The notes under the pieces are model-generated. The model was not told the DNA's origin. It was given only the letters and a program-made list of their open reading frames with translations, and did not search any database. Below are positions 45,914-55,520 of a DNA stretch of 64,000 nt, one piece after another. Numbering within the stretch: the first letter of the stretch is position 1; every line of letters starts with the position of its first letter. Both the position numbers and the translations under genes were made by a program. Source of the stretch: Salsipaludibacter sp963735045. GTDB taxonomy: Bacteria > Actinomycetota > Nitriliruptoria > Nitriliruptorales > Nitriliruptoraceae. The stretch lies in NCBI GenBank assembly GCA_963735045.1, contig CAVTIZ010000001.1:186001-250000 (forward strand), written 5' to 3'.

Positions 45914-47008
45914 ATGGCCGGACCGGGCGACGACACGATGTACTACGCGGACTACCTGCACCTGGACGAACTGCTGGCCACACAGCATCCGGTGTCCGAC
46001 GAGGTCGGCCGCGACGCGCACGACGAACTGCTGTTCATCATCACCCACCAGGCCTACGAGCTGTGGTTCAAGCAGGTCCGGTGGGAACTGGACAGCGTGA
46101 TCGCCACCTTCGACGACGACCACGTCGACGACCGCGACGTGTCGATCGCCGTGCACCGGCTGGAGCGGATCGTCGCCATCCAGAAGGTGCTCGTGCAGCA
46201 GCTCGACGTGCTCGAGACCATGACCCCGCTGGACTTCATGGACTTCCGTGACCTGCTCACGCCGTCGTCGGGGTTCCAGTCGGTCCAGTTCCGGCTCATC
46301 GAGAACCAACTCGGGTTGGCCACCGACCGTCGCCTGTCGATCAACGACCGGTCCTACACCTCCGTGCTCAGCGACGCCGACGCGGCCGCCGTCCACGACG
46401 CCGAGGGCGGCACCACGCTGCTGGGCGGCATCGACGCGTGGCTGGCCCGTACCCCGTTCACCGAGGTGGCCTCCTACGACTTCTGGCGGGAGTACCGCGA
46501 CACCGTGGACGCCCAGCTGGAGGCCGACCGTGCCCGGATCCTGGCCGACGAACGACTCTCGCCGGGCGACCGCGACGCCCAGTTGGCCACACAGGAGGCG
46601 ACGCGCGACCGGTTCCGGACCCTGTTCGACCCCGCCCGCCATGCGGCCCTGCAGGAGGAGGGCGCGCGCCGGCTGTCCCACGACGCGTTCGTGGCCGCGC
46701 TCATGATCGTGCTGTACGCCCACGAACCCGCGCTGCAGGTCCCCCGACGGCTGCTGACCGCGCTGACCGACATCGACGAGGGCTTCGCGCTGTGGCGGCA
46801 TCGCCATGCCCTGATGGTCCATCGCATGATCGGCGGTCGCATCGGCACCGGGGGCACGTCCGGACACGCCTACCTGCGCGAGGCCGCCGTGACCCACCGG
46901 GTCTTCACCGACCTGTTCGACCTCGCCAGCTTCGCCCTTCCCCGCCATCGCCTGCCCGACCTGCCCGACGACGCCCGACGCGCCATGGGCTTCGCCTACG
47001 GCGACTGA
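45914..47008 (+). CDS. kynA: Tryptophan 2,3-dioxygenase
   Basis: This 364-residue heme enzyme opens the indole ring of tryptophan to N-formylkynurenine. The signature FIITHQAYELWFKQ lies near residues 39-52, the EN/LLTPSSGFQS active-site loop near 115-130, and the heme His region HRHALMVHRMIG near 300, followed by GTGGTSGHAYLR. The length is above the usual 280 for bacterial forms and nearer the longer bacterial/animal type. GGGAGG precedes ATG 45914. No kynurenine formamidase or kynureninase gene is adjacent; the hydrolase at 15.2-16.0 kb is too far away to link. Confidence 0.93.
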   Translation: MAGPGDDTMYYADYLHLDELLATQHPVSDEVGRDAHDELLFIITHQAYELWFKQVRWELDSVIATFDDDHVDDRDVSIAVHRLERIVAIQKVLVQQLDVLETMTPLDFMDFRDLLTPSSGFQSVQFRLIENQLGLATDRRLSINDRSYTSVLSDADAAAVHDAEGGTTLLGGIDAWLARTPFTEVASYDFWREYRDTVDAQLEADRARILADERLSPGDRDAQLATQEATRDRFRTLFDPARHAALQEEGARRLSHDAFVAALMIVLYAHEPALQVPRRLLTALTDIDEGFALWRHRHALMVHRMIGGRIGTGGTSGHAYLREAAVTHRVFTDLFDLASFALPRHRLPDLPDDARRAMGFAYGD

Positions 47009-47138
47009 GCGTCGACGCGTGCTGCTCCCGCCGACCTGGGATGGCCACCCGGGGTGGTGACGTGGGGTGGCGAGGTGGGATGCCGAGGTGGGATGGCGTA
47101 CCGTTCGGGGTCGACCCACCTTCCTCGAGGCCCACGCG

Positions 47139-48092
47139 ATGCATGCGTCCGATCCCGATCCGGCCGAGCCCCCCTCGTCCGGTCCGCCGGCCACGGCATC
47201 GGCATGGACCGGAGCCGCCATCGACGGGCCGGCCGACTCCCGAGCGCGCCGCTTCCGGGGCGTCCTGCTCGCGCTCGCGGTCGCACGCTACGTGATCCCG
47301 ATCGCGGCGATCCCGCTCGTGCCGCTGTGGTTCCCCGACCGGATGGTCGAGCTGACCCTGCTGCGGCCGGGCAAGGAGATCCTGCTGGCCGCCGGGGGGG
47401 TCTACCGGACGAACGGGAGCGGCGACCCGGACCTGCTCCTGCTGTTCCTCGCCTACCTGCCGCTGATGCTGTTCTCGGTGTGGGGCTTCTTCTGGCTCGG
47501 ACGGGCCTGGCAGCACGAGCTCGAGCACGGCCAGGGCCCGGAGTGGCTGTCGCGGGCGGTGCCTCCCGACGAGTTCGCCCGCTACCAGCGGCTGCTGGAC
47601 CGCCGGGGCCCGACCTTCGCCTTCATCGGCCGCGTGGCGGCGCTGCCCCCGACCATCCTGGCGGCGGCCGCCGGCACGTCGACGGTGGACACCCGTCGCT
47701 ACCTCGCGGCCGACTTCGCGGGCGCGATCGTGTCGTTCGCACTGATGGTCTGGCTCGGCTTCGGGCTCGGCGAGGCCTACGAGCGAGCCGGGACCTGGTT
47801 CCTGGTGCTCGCGGTCGTGACGCTGTTCGCGATCATGTCCTGGGCATCCGCCTGGCTGCGACGGGAGCCCGAGCCCAACGATCCGGACCCCCGGGATCCG
47901 GACCCCGGCGAGCCCGACCCCCGGGATCCCGACCCCGGCGAGGCCAAGGTCGGCGAGGCGGACGCCGACGACGTCGCGCACGACGGCGTCCGGGATGGCG
48001 ACGACGCGCCCGGGACCGACGCTGCCACGGCCGGGGACGCCGGCGTGCCGCGCGCCGACGCCCCGGGAACGGACGGCCACGCGCGGACGTGA
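47139..48092 (+). CDS. DedA/VTT-domain-like membrane protein with acidic C-terminal tail
   Basis: The 317-residue protein has an N-terminal disordered tail (1-40) and about five hydrophobic segments. A segment starting FAFIGRVAALPPTILAAAAG near residue 160 resembles the VTT/DedA lipid-scramblase-like core. The last 65 residues are an acidic Pro-Asp-rich repeat, partly encoded by two 30-bp direct repeats. DedA proteins act in membrane lipid distribution and proton-motive-force balance; assignment rests on the hydrophobic pattern and this motif, so it is tentative. Confidence 0.65.
   Translation: MHASDPDPAEPPSSGPPATASAWTGAAIDGPADSRARRFRGVLLALAVARYVIPIAAIPLVPLWFPDRMVELTLLRPGKEILLAAGGVYRTNGSGDPDLLLLFLAYLPLMLFSVWGFFWLGRAWQHELEHGQGPEWLSRAVPPDEFARYQRLLDRRGPTFAFIGRVAALPPTILAAAAGTSTVDTRRYLAADFAGAIVSFALMVWLGFGLGEAYERAGTWFLVLAVVTLFAIMSWASAWLRREPEPNDPDPRDPDPGEPDPRDPDPGEAKVGEADADDVAHDGVRDGDDAPGTDAATAGDAGVPRADAPGTDGHART
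47886..47945 (+). repeat. 30-bp direct repeat, two copies, in the DedA-like gene tail
   Basis: Units 47886-47915 and 47916-47945 differ at two bases and encode two copies of a DPRDPDPGEP-like decapeptide. Confidence 0.85.
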
Positions 48093-48120
48093 CGCGAGGC
48101 CCCGACCCCGGCGATGCCCC

Positions 48121-49044
48121 TCAGGCCCTGCCGGTCCCCATGACCTGGTCGAAGATCGACTCGCCGGGTCCGAGCTGGCCGGCCTCCCGGGCCAGTGGCT
48201 CCAGCGCCTTGATGCGCTCGGGGATCGGCGGGTGCGAGCTGAACAGCTTCGTCGGCAACAGCCGGCCGCCGAACGGCGCGGTGATGAACAGGTGGTTGAA
48301 GTTCGGGTTGGCCTCGATCGGTGTGCCGCCCTGCCGGAGCCGCTGGGCGTCGTTGGCGCCGCGGTCCAGCTTGGCGAGCGCGCGGGCCAGCCCGACCGGG
48401 TCGCCGGTCAGCTCCACGCCGGTGTGGTCGGCGGCGGACTCGCGCGAGCGTGTCACGGCAGCCTGGATCACCATCGCCGCGATGGGCGCCAGCAGCACCA
48501 TGGCGAGTTGCCCGATGCCACCACCGCCGCGGTCCCGATCGCCCCCACCGAAGATCAGGCCCCAGCGCGCGATGCTGGCGATGAAGGTGATGGCCGTCCC
48601 GATCGCCGCGGCGACCGACCCGATCAGGATGTCGCGGTTGTAGACGTGCTGGAGCTCGTGGCCGAGCACGCCGCGGACCTCGCGCTCGTCCATGGTGTCC
48701 AGCAACCCCTGGTTGACGCACACGACCGCGTGCTCCGGGCTGCGCCCGGAGGCGAACGCGTTGAGCTGTGGCGACGGCGACAGGTACAGGCGCGGCATCG
48801 GCTCGCCGGCCTTGTCGGCCAGCTCCTTCACGATCGCGTGCAGCCGCGGCATGCTCGACGCGTCCACCTCGCTGGCCCGGGCCATCTTCACGGCGAGCTT
48901 GTCGGAGTAGAAGTAGGAGAAGCCGTTCATTCCCAGGGCCACGACCAGGGCGATCACCAGGCCCTGGCCACCCCAGTAGCTGCCGATGAGCAACAGCAGC
49001 CCGGACAACAACCCGAGCAACCCCGCGGTCTTGAGCGCATTCAT
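48121..49044 (-). CDS. htpX: Membrane metalloprotease HtpX
   Basis: The 307-residue M48 protease has two N-terminal membrane segments (about 8-45). The zinc site is HELQH near residue 130 with the third ligand Glu in SRESAADHTG near 200. Two further hydrophobic segments surround GTAITFIASIARWG. It degrades damaged membrane proteins on the cytoplasmic side. ATG 49044 is chosen because GGAGGT lies 7 bases upstream; GTG 49053 is the alternative. Confidence 0.95.
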   Translation of the reverse strand: MNALKTAGLLGLLSGLLLLIGSYWGGQGLVIALVVALGMNGFSYFYSDKLAVKMARASEVDASSMPRLHAIVKELADKAGEPMPRLYLSPSPQLNAFASGRSPEHAVVCVNQGLLDTMDEREVRGVLGHELQHVYNRDILIGSVAAAIGTAITFIASIARWGLIFGGGDRDRGGGGIGQLAMVLLAPIAAMVIQAAVTRSRESAADHTGVELTGDPVGLARALAKLDRGANDAQRLRQGGTPIEANPNFNHLFITAPFGGRLLPTKLFSSHPPIPERIKALEPLAREAGQLGPGESIFDQVMGTGRA

Positions 49045-49268
49045 GGCCGACACCTCCGGTGACGGGCCCGGCCCACCGGCCCTGCCCGAACGACCAGCGT
49101 ACGGCGGGTGGCCAGGCGTCCGCGGTCGACTGGAGCGACCCTGCAGCCCACGGGCGCAACCTCCCTGCGCCGCCCAGCTGCCCGGTCGACCCGTCGGGAG
49201 GGTCGCGCTATCGTGGTGCGGAACCGTTGGCGCCCGTTCGCGGATCGTCGGCGGTGGGGGGAAGGACC

Positions 49269-51176
49269 GTGAACATCGTGCGCGCCATGGCCGTTCGGGC
49301 CGGCGAACCGCCGGCCCGTCGTCTGACGCCCCTGCTCGCAGCCGTGCTCGTCGTGACGTCGATGACCGTGATGACGATGGCGCCCGGGGCGGCCGACGCC
49401 GCCGACCAGGTCCTGCACGAGGCCGGGACCACCGAGTGGGAGGTCCAGCCAGGCGATGGTCACCTCGTCGTGGTCCAGGCGCGGGAGGGCGATGGCGACT
49501 GGGGCCGGCAGATGGCCGCGTTCGTCGTCGACGCCCTGCCGGCGATGGCCGCGTGGACCGGGGTCCCGTGGACCGACGGCCTGGTCATCCGCGAGGATCC
49601 CCCGGTCGACGACGTGGACGCCATGGGAACCGGCACCCGCCGGGTCGTGATCGCCGACGCCCGCCTCGACCGGGCCGCCTGGGCCCACGACCTGGCCCAG
49701 GCATGGTTCGGTGCCGACGAGTTCGTCGAACCATGGCTGCGCACGGGCCTGGCCGACACCATGATCGCGATGCTCGCCGACGAGCTCGACCTGGACTCGG
49801 CATCACCACCGGCCCAGCGACCGGACCCCTGGGTCGGACTGGCGGAGTGGCGAGACGGGGCGGCCACCGGCGACGGGGCGGCCTCCGCCGAGCGCCGCGC
49901 CGCAGCCCACTGGGTCGTGGACGCCATCGCCCGCGACGTCGGCCAGCGTCGGTTCCGCGAACTGGTCGGCATGTCCCTGCGGGAGGAATCGGCGTGGGGG
50001 CCCCTGGGCACGGCGGTGGCCGACGAACGCGCGGACTGGCGCGAGTTCCTCGACCTGGCCGAACGCATCGGCGACTCCACGCGTGCCCGCGAGCTGCTGG
50101 TGACCTACGTGGCCAGCGATGCCCAGGACCTCCTGGCGCGCCGCGACGAGGCCGTCGCGATGTGGGACGAGCTCGAGCAGGAGCCGTGGGGGGCGCCCGC
50201 GGCGGTGGCCACCCAGATGCAGGCCTGGCGGTTCCCGGACGCCGAGACCGCGATGGCGCGTGCTCGCGACCTCTGGGAGGACCTCGGGGTCGACGCCCGT
50301 CGCGCCGACGAGCTCGGGTTGTCCCTGGCAGCGACACGCCGGGTGTGGGAGTCGGCCAGCATGCCCCAGCTGGAACGTGAGGTGGACGCGGTCGGCGACC
50401 TGCTCGTCGAGGCCGGCGAACTCCGGGCCCAGGCCGCAGCGGCCGGGGTGTCCGTGTCGCTCGCCCCGGCGGGCGACGACCCGCTCGCGGCCGAGGAGCA
50501 GCGACTGGTCGTCCAGTCGACGTCCGGGACCCTGCGCCGACTGGTGGCTGCCGAACTGGCCCTGGGGCAGGCGGACCGCGGCCTGGTGGATCGGATCGCC
50601 ATGCTCGGCCAGGACCCCACCGTGCTGCAGGCCACGGCGCGGGCCGCCCTGGCCGAGGGTGACCTCGGCGTCGCGGCCACGGCCACCCGTCGCCTCGACG
50701 ACATGACGTCCGGGTCGACCCGTCGGGGATGGACGCGGCTGGCGCTGGTCTTCCTCGGCCTGCTGCTCCTGGCCTGGGTGGCGGCCAGCACTCGCGACTG
50801 GCGACGGCACCAGCTGGCCCTTGCCGCGGCGGCCGAGGGGCCGCCCCCGCCGCGTCCCGGAGCGCCGGCGCCCCCCGGGGCTGCCGGCCACGTCGACTGG
50901 TCCCACGTCGTGGAGGGGCGCGAGGCGATGTCGGCCAGGGCGGCCGCCGCCCAGCCCGACCCCCCACCGTCTGCCGCCGAACGCGCCGAGCTCACCCACA
51001 CGACCCCCGGCTCCTTCTCCGTGGCCCGTCGCTACCGCGTCGACGAGATCGACCCCGTTCCGGAGACCCCGACCTGGCTCCGCCGCGAGCGCAGGGTCCA
51101 CCCCCCGGACGAGGTCGACGAGGGTGTCGAGCCCCGGGTCGTCCCGCCCCCGCCCGGCCCGACCCCTCCCGCCTAG
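49269..51176 (+). CDS. Exported membrane-anchored pseudoprotease, paralogue of the protein at 53258-55459
   Basis: The 635-residue protein has an N-terminal signal/anchor (about 15-45) and a protease-like domain (about 60-260). A helical region (260-480), one membrane segment near 490-510 (ALVFLGLLLLAWVAA) and a Pro-rich cytoplasmic tail follow. It aligns clearly with the protein at 53258-55459, but the zinc site is lost. HELAH is HDLAQ (residues 140-144) and the distal Glu is Asp163. It also lacks the N-terminal beta-rich domain of the paralogue. The GTG start follows GGGGAAGGA. A scaffold or inhibitor role is inference. Confidence 0.8.
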   Translation: MNIVRAMAVRAGEPPARRLTPLLAAVLVVTSMTVMTMAPGAADAADQVLHEAGTTEWEVQPGDGHLVVVQAREGDGDWGRQMAAFVVDALPAMAAWTGVPWTDGLVIREDPPVDDVDAMGTGTRRVVIADARLDRAAWAHDLAQAWFGADEFVEPWLRTGLADTMIAMLADELDLDSASPPAQRPDPWVGLAEWRDGAATGDGAASAERRAAAHWVVDAIARDVGQRRFRELVGMSLREESAWGPLGTAVADERADWREFLDLAERIGDSTRARELLVTYVASDAQDLLARRDEAVAMWDELEQEPWGAPAAVATQMQAWRFPDAETAMARARDLWEDLGVDARRADELGLSLAATRRVWESASMPQLEREVDAVGDLLVEAGELRAQAAAAGVSVSLAPAGDDPLAAEEQRLVVQSTSGTLRRLVAAELALGQADRGLVDRIAMLGQDPTVLQATARAALAEGDLGVAATATRRLDDMTSGSTRRGWTRLALVFLGLLLLAWVAASTRDWRRHQLALAAAAEGPPPPRPGAPAPPGAAGHVDWSHVVEGREAMSARAAAAQPDPPPSAAERAELTHTTPGSFSVARRYRVDEIDPVPETPTWLRRERRVHPPDEVDEGVEPRVVPPPPGPTPPA

Positions 51177-51237
51177 GCTCGGTGCCGGGACCGCGACGCG
51201 ATCCCGGCACCGACCGTGACGTCGACGGGTCCCCACC

Positions 51238-52206
51238 ATGTTCCTGGGCATCGAGGCGGGGGGCACCACCTTCGTGTGCGGTCGCGGGACGGGTCCGGAC
51301 GACCTCGACGACGTCGTGGCCATCCCGACCACGACCCCGCACGAGACCCTGGCCGCCGTCGACGACTGGGTGGGGGCCGTCGTGTCCTCCGCACACGGAT
51401 CGGCGTCGCCTGCCACCGCGATCGGCGTGGCGTCGTTCGGACCCATCGACCTCGACCCCGCGTCGCCCACCCACGGCCACGTCACGGCCACCCCCAAGCC
51501 GGGCTGGCAGGGCACCGACGTCCCGGGCCACCTCCAGCGACGGTGGGGCCTGCCGATCGCGGTCGACACCGACGTCAACGGGGCGGCGGTCGCCGAGGGC
51601 CGGTGGGGTGCCCTGAGGGATCGTGATCCCGGGGTCTACCTCACCGTCGGCACCGGTGTCGGGGGTGGGGTCCTGGTCGCCGGACGCCCGCTGCACGGGC
51701 TGGTCCACACCGAGATGGGCCACCTGCTGGTGCGGCGTCACGACCGGGACGACTTCGCCGGTTCCTGTCGTTTCCACGCCGACTGCGTCGAGGGCCTGGC
51801 CTCCGGCACGGCCCTGCGGGGTCGTTTCGGACGCCCCGGCCACGAACTCACGGGCGCCGACGTCGAGCTCGCGAGAACCCTGGTCGGGGACTACCTCGGA
51901 CAGCTGGTGGCGGCCGTGACGCTGCTGGTGTCGCCACGGCGGATCGTGCTGGGCGGGGGCGTCCCGGCGATGACGGGGCTGCGGGCGGAGGTGCGGGCCC
52001 GGGCGGTCACCCGCCTGGCCGGGGCCGTCCCGCACCCCCTCATCACCGACGGCGCCGACGACTACGTGGTCGCGCCCGGACTCGGCGACCACGCCGGCGT
52101 GCTGGGCGCGATCGCCCTGGCCGCCGACCACGTCGCGGCCGGCCACGGACGGGGTGGTGGCGAGCCATCCCGGGACGACGACCCGACACGACCGGAGGAC
52201 GCGTGA
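51238..52206 (+). CDS. ROK-family sugar kinase, fructokinase type
   Basis: The 322-residue kinase has the ATP loop GIEAGGTTFVC at its start, catalytic Asp in VDTDVNGAA near residue 103, GVGGGVLVAG near 140 and a zinc motif around CRFHADCVEGLASG near 178. This pattern is that of bacterial fructokinases (YdhR/ScrK ROK type), which make fructose-6-phosphate from fructose and ATP. Its stop overlaps the mannose-6-phosphate isomerase start (GTGA), forming a functional pair. No strong ribosome site precedes ATG 51238. Confidence 0.88.
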   Translation: MFLGIEAGGTTFVCGRGTGPDDLDDVVAIPTTTPHETLAAVDDWVGAVVSSAHGSASPATAIGVASFGPIDLDPASPTHGHVTATPKPGWQGTDVPGHLQRRWGLPIAVDTDVNGAAVAEGRWGALRDRDPGVYLTVGTGVGGGVLVAGRPLHGLVHTEMGHLLVRRHDRDDFAGSCRFHADCVEGLASGTALRGRFGRPGHELTGADVELARTLVGDYLGQLVAAVTLLVSPRRIVLGGGVPAMTGLRAEVRARAVTRLAGAVPHPLITDGADDYVVAPGLGDHAGVLGAIALAADHVAAGHGRGGGEPSRDDDPTRPEDA

Positions 52207-53174
52207 ATCCGCTGCTGCTGGACCCGGTGCTGGTCCCCAAACCCTGGGGTGGGCGCCGGCTGGCCTCCCTGGGCGCCGACCTCCCCGACGACGGGCGTGG
52301 CTACGGCGAGGCCTGGGTGGTGGCCGACCTCGACCCGGCCGCGACCCCCCAGCGCGACCCGGCCAGCCGCATCCGCAACGGCCCCGCCGCCGGGGCGACC
52401 CTGGCCGACCTGCTGGCCGACGACGCCGAGTCGCTGCTGGGTCCCGTGGCGACACACGAGGGTCGCTTCCCCCTGCTGGTCAAGCTGCTCGACGCCGACC
52501 AGCACCTGTCGGTGCAGGTCCACCCTCCGGCTGCGGTGGTCGCGGACCACGCGGGCGCCCGGCTCAAGGCCGAGTCGTGGGTGGTGGTCGCGGCCGAACC
52601 CGACGCGGTGCTCTTCCTCGGGCTGGTGGACGGGGTGACCCGGCCCCAGGTCCATGACGCCCTGGGCACCACGGCCCTGGTCCCGCTGCTGCGGCGCGTC
52701 CCGGCACACGCCGGGGACGTCTTCCACGTCCCGGCCGGCATGGTCCACGCCCTGGGGGCCGGGGTCGTGGTGGCCGAGGTCCAGACCCCGTCGGACACGA
52801 CCTGGCGGCTGTGGGACTGGACCGACACCTACGACCGGCCCGACCGGGACCTCCACGTCGGGCCGGGCTGGGAGGCGATCGCCGCGTCCTGGGAGACCAA
52901 CACGACCACGCCGGAGCCGGCGCCCCAGGACGGCCGGTTGGTGACCACCGAGCACTACCGCATCGACCGCGTGACGGTGACCGCCGGGGACCTCGTCGAC
53001 CCGGCGCCTGGGCTGCCCGTGGTGGTGTCGGTCCTGGCGGGCCACCTCCGCGTCGGCGACGAGGTCCTGGGGCCCGGCGAGGTCGTGGTCGTGCCGGCCT
53101 CCTGCGACCGACCACCGGTGGCCGACACCGACGGGATCGTGCTGGCCACCGTCCCGGTCGGCGACGCCACCTGA
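52203..53174 (+). CDS. manA: Mannose-6-phosphate isomerase, class I
   Basis: This 323-residue zinc enzyme interconverts mannose-6-phosphate and fructose-6-phosphate. The zinc ligands are in SVQVHPP near residue 103, KAESW near 122 and PAGMVHALG near 180, with an active-site Arg after TTWRLWDW. The length matches short bacterial ManA. GTG 52203 overlaps the fructokinase stop by four bases. Together they join free fructose, mannose-6-P and glycolysis or GDP-mannose supply. Confidence 0.92.
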   Translation: MNPLLLDPVLVPKPWGGRRLASLGADLPDDGRGYGEAWVVADLDPAATPQRDPASRIRNGPAAGATLADLLADDAESLLGPVATHEGRFPLLVKLLDADQHLSVQVHPPAAVVADHAGARLKAESWVVVAAEPDAVLFLGLVDGVTRPQVHDALGTTALVPLLRRVPAHAGDVFHVPAGMVHALGAGVVVAEVQTPSDTTWRLWDWTDTYDRPDRDLHVGPGWEAIAASWETNTTTPEPAPQDGRLVTTEHYRIDRVTVTAGDLVDPAPGLPVVVSVLAGHLRVGDEVLGPGEVVVVPASCDRPPVADTDGIVLATVPVGDAT

Positions 53175-53243
53175 CCGTCGCGGACACCCACGACGTGACG
53201 TCCTGGCGTCGCACCGGGCCGCGGCGGCGGCTCCTCGGGGGGA

Positions 53244-53249
53244 TACGGT
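53244..53249 (+). promoter_or_regulatory. -10 box for a leaderless transcript of the M1-like gene
   Basis: TACGGT ends 8 bases before ATG 53258, without a Shine-Dalgarno sequence. Confidence 0.4.
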
Positions 53250-53257
53250 GGCCGGTC

Positions 53258-55459
53258 ATGCAGATCACGAGACGGGGACGCTGGAGCGGTGTCGGGGACA
53301 CCGTCGTGCGCGTCGTGGCCTCGGCCCTGGCCCTGGTGGTGCTGGCTGCCGTCCCCTCCCTGGCCGCCGACGGACTGGACGAGATCGGCACGACCACGTG
53401 GGACGTGCGTCCCGACGACGGCCGGGCCACCGCGTCGATCCGCCTCGACCTTCGCAACACCACCGAGGACACCGACGAGGGTCGCACCTACTTCGACGGC
53501 TACGCCATCGGCGTCCCGATGACGCCCACCGAGGTCGAGGTGAGCATCGACGGCGAGGTCGTCGACCACGAGCTCACGACCCTCGACGACGGCAGCCCCG
53601 GAATCGCGTGGGACTTCCCGGACCGGCTCTACCACGACCAGCGTCAACGGTGGCGCATCGACCTGCAGTTCGACTCGGCCCCGCCACGCAGCGACTTCGC
53701 CGACGGCCCGCGCGTGACCGAGGGATTCGTGATGGTCCCGATCTGGGCGTGGGGCGCCGACGACGCCGACCTGGTCGTGCTGGTGCCCGTCGAGCTGGAC
53801 GCCAGGCTCGGCCGGCTGGAGGCCGACGACGTGGTCGACGGACGTGACGTGTTCCGCCGCCGGGACGCCAGCACCTTCTCGGAGTACCTGGTGGGAGCGT
53901 CCGACCTGGTCGACCGCGACTCCGACGAGTTCGAGATCGGGCCGACCACGGTGGCGATCGAGTCCTGGCCCGACGACCAGCGCTGGGCCAACCGGATGGC
54001 CACCTTCGCCGGGCTCGCGTTGCCCGCACTGGCCGACTGGACCGGCGCCGACTTCGCCGAGGACCGGCTGGTCATCCGCGAGACCGCGAGGCCCGTGGCC
54101 GAGGGCTGGGGTGGCTGGAACGACCCGGACGCCAACGTCGTGAGCGTGGGGGAGTCCATCGACCGGGCCCTGTGGACCCACGAGCTGGCCCACAACTGGA
54201 TCGACGCGGACGAGTTCGCCGACGAGTGGTTGCGCGAGGGCCTCGCCGAGACCGTCACCGCGCAGCTCGCGGAGCCGCTGGGCATCCGGCGCCCGCCCGA
54301 GCCGGCACCGACCGACCTGGTGCTGTCGGAGTGGGGCGACGTGCTGGCCACCGCCGACGCCGAGGCCGGAGCGGATCCACGGGCGTGGTACGACGCGACC
54401 GAGGAGCTGTACCGCGGGGCCCACTTCGTGGTCGGGTCCGTGGCCGACGAGGTCGGACCGGAGACCTTCCGCCGGATGGTGCGGATGACGCTGCAGGAGG
54501 AGTCGGCCTGGGGCGACCTCGGCACCGCGGTCCCGGCCCGCGCCGCCGACTGGCGGGAGTTCCTGGACCTGGCCGAACGGGTGGGGGGCTCCACGACCGC
54601 ACGCGGGCTCCTGGTGGACCACGTCGTCCCGACCGCCCAGCCCCTGCTGGCACGACGGGACCGGGCGATCGCGGCCTTCGACGACCTGGCCACCGACGAC
54701 TGGGGCATGCCCACCTCGATCGCCGCCGCCATGCACGTGTGGCGCTTCGACGAGGCCGAGGCCTCCATCGCCGAGGCGCGCAGTGTCCGGGCGGACGTGG
54801 ACGAACTGGCCGAGCGCGCCGAGGAGATGGGACACCGACTGCCCGACCTCCGGGAACCGTGGGTGGCCGGGGACTTCGACGCGCTGGCCGAACGGATCGC
54901 GACGCTCGACGGCGTGCTCGACGACCTCGCGGCACTGGAGGACCAGGCGGCGCAGGCGGGCCTGCCACCACCGCCGGTCGGCGTCGAACTCCGCGACGAC
55001 GAGCCACCGGCCGCCGCCGAGCGGATCACCGCCGTTCGCGGCGCGATCGCGGGCATCGTCCAGGCAGAGCGGGCGCTGGACCGCGCCGAGGCCGACACCG
55101 TCGCCGCGGTGGGCCTGGCGGGCACCGACCCGACCGACCTGCGTCGGCGTGCCCGACGCGCGTTCGCAGCCGGCGACGTGGGCGAGGTCACGGCGGCGAC
55201 CGACGAACTGGCGAGCCTGGTCGCGGACGCCGACGGCCGTGGGCGGACCCGACTGCTCGGGGCGGGCCTGGCCGCCATGGCCGTGCTGGCCCTGGTGGTC
55301 GCACTGGTCGTGCGACGTGGCCGGGGCCCCACGCCATCCGACGACGACGACCGGAGAGCGGACGCCGACGGTCCCCGCCGTGTGCGACCCCTCGAGCCTC
55401 GTGCCCACGTCCGGTCGGGATCGCGCACGACGGGCAGCAGGAATCCGACCGAGGACTAG
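53258..55459 (+). CDS. Exported membrane-anchored gluzincin metallopeptidase (M1-like HExxH-x18-E)
   Basis: The 733-residue protein has a signal peptide (about 10-38) and a beta-rich N-terminal domain (40-225). A protease domain has HELAH at 308-312 and Glu331, the exact HExxH-x18-E spacing of M1-type gluzincins, followed by helices. A helical, partly coiled-coil region (about 490-660) lies before a C-terminal membrane segment near 670-690 and a short basic tail. The catalytic domain should face outside. It resembles no characterised peptidase I can name; a Peptidase_MA-like assignment is plausible. An inactive paralogue lies two genes upstream. Confidence 0.82.
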   Translation: MQITRRGRWSGVGDTVVRVVASALALVVLAAVPSLAADGLDEIGTTTWDVRPDDGRATASIRLDLRNTTEDTDEGRTYFDGYAIGVPMTPTEVEVSIDGEVVDHELTTLDDGSPGIAWDFPDRLYHDQRQRWRIDLQFDSAPPRSDFADGPRVTEGFVMVPIWAWGADDADLVVLVPVELDARLGRLEADDVVDGRDVFRRRDASTFSEYLVGASDLVDRDSDEFEIGPTTVAIESWPDDQRWANRMATFAGLALPALADWTGADFAEDRLVIRETARPVAEGWGGWNDPDANVVSVGESIDRALWTHELAHNWIDADEFADEWLREGLAETVTAQLAEPLGIRRPPEPAPTDLVLSEWGDVLATADAEAGADPRAWYDATEELYRGAHFVVGSVADEVGPETFRRMVRMTLQEESAWGDLGTAVPARAADWREFLDLAERVGGSTTARGLLVDHVVPTAQPLLARRDRAIAAFDDLATDDWGMPTSIAAAMHVWRFDEAEASIAEARSVRADVDELAERAEEMGHRLPDLREPWVAGDFDALAERIATLDGVLDDLAALEDQAAQAGLPPPPVGVELRDDEPPAAAERITAVRGAIAGIVQAERALDRAEADTVAAVGLAGTDPTDLRRRARRAFAAGDVGEVTAATDELASLVADADGRGRTRLLGAGLAAMAVLALVVALVVRRGRGPTPSDDDDRRADADGPRRVRPLEPRAHVRSGSRTTGSRNPTED

Positions 55460-55520
55460 CCTGCAGCGAGTGCCGGGATGACCGGGCTCGCCGGGGGGTC
55501 CCGGTGGACGAGGAGGCGCG

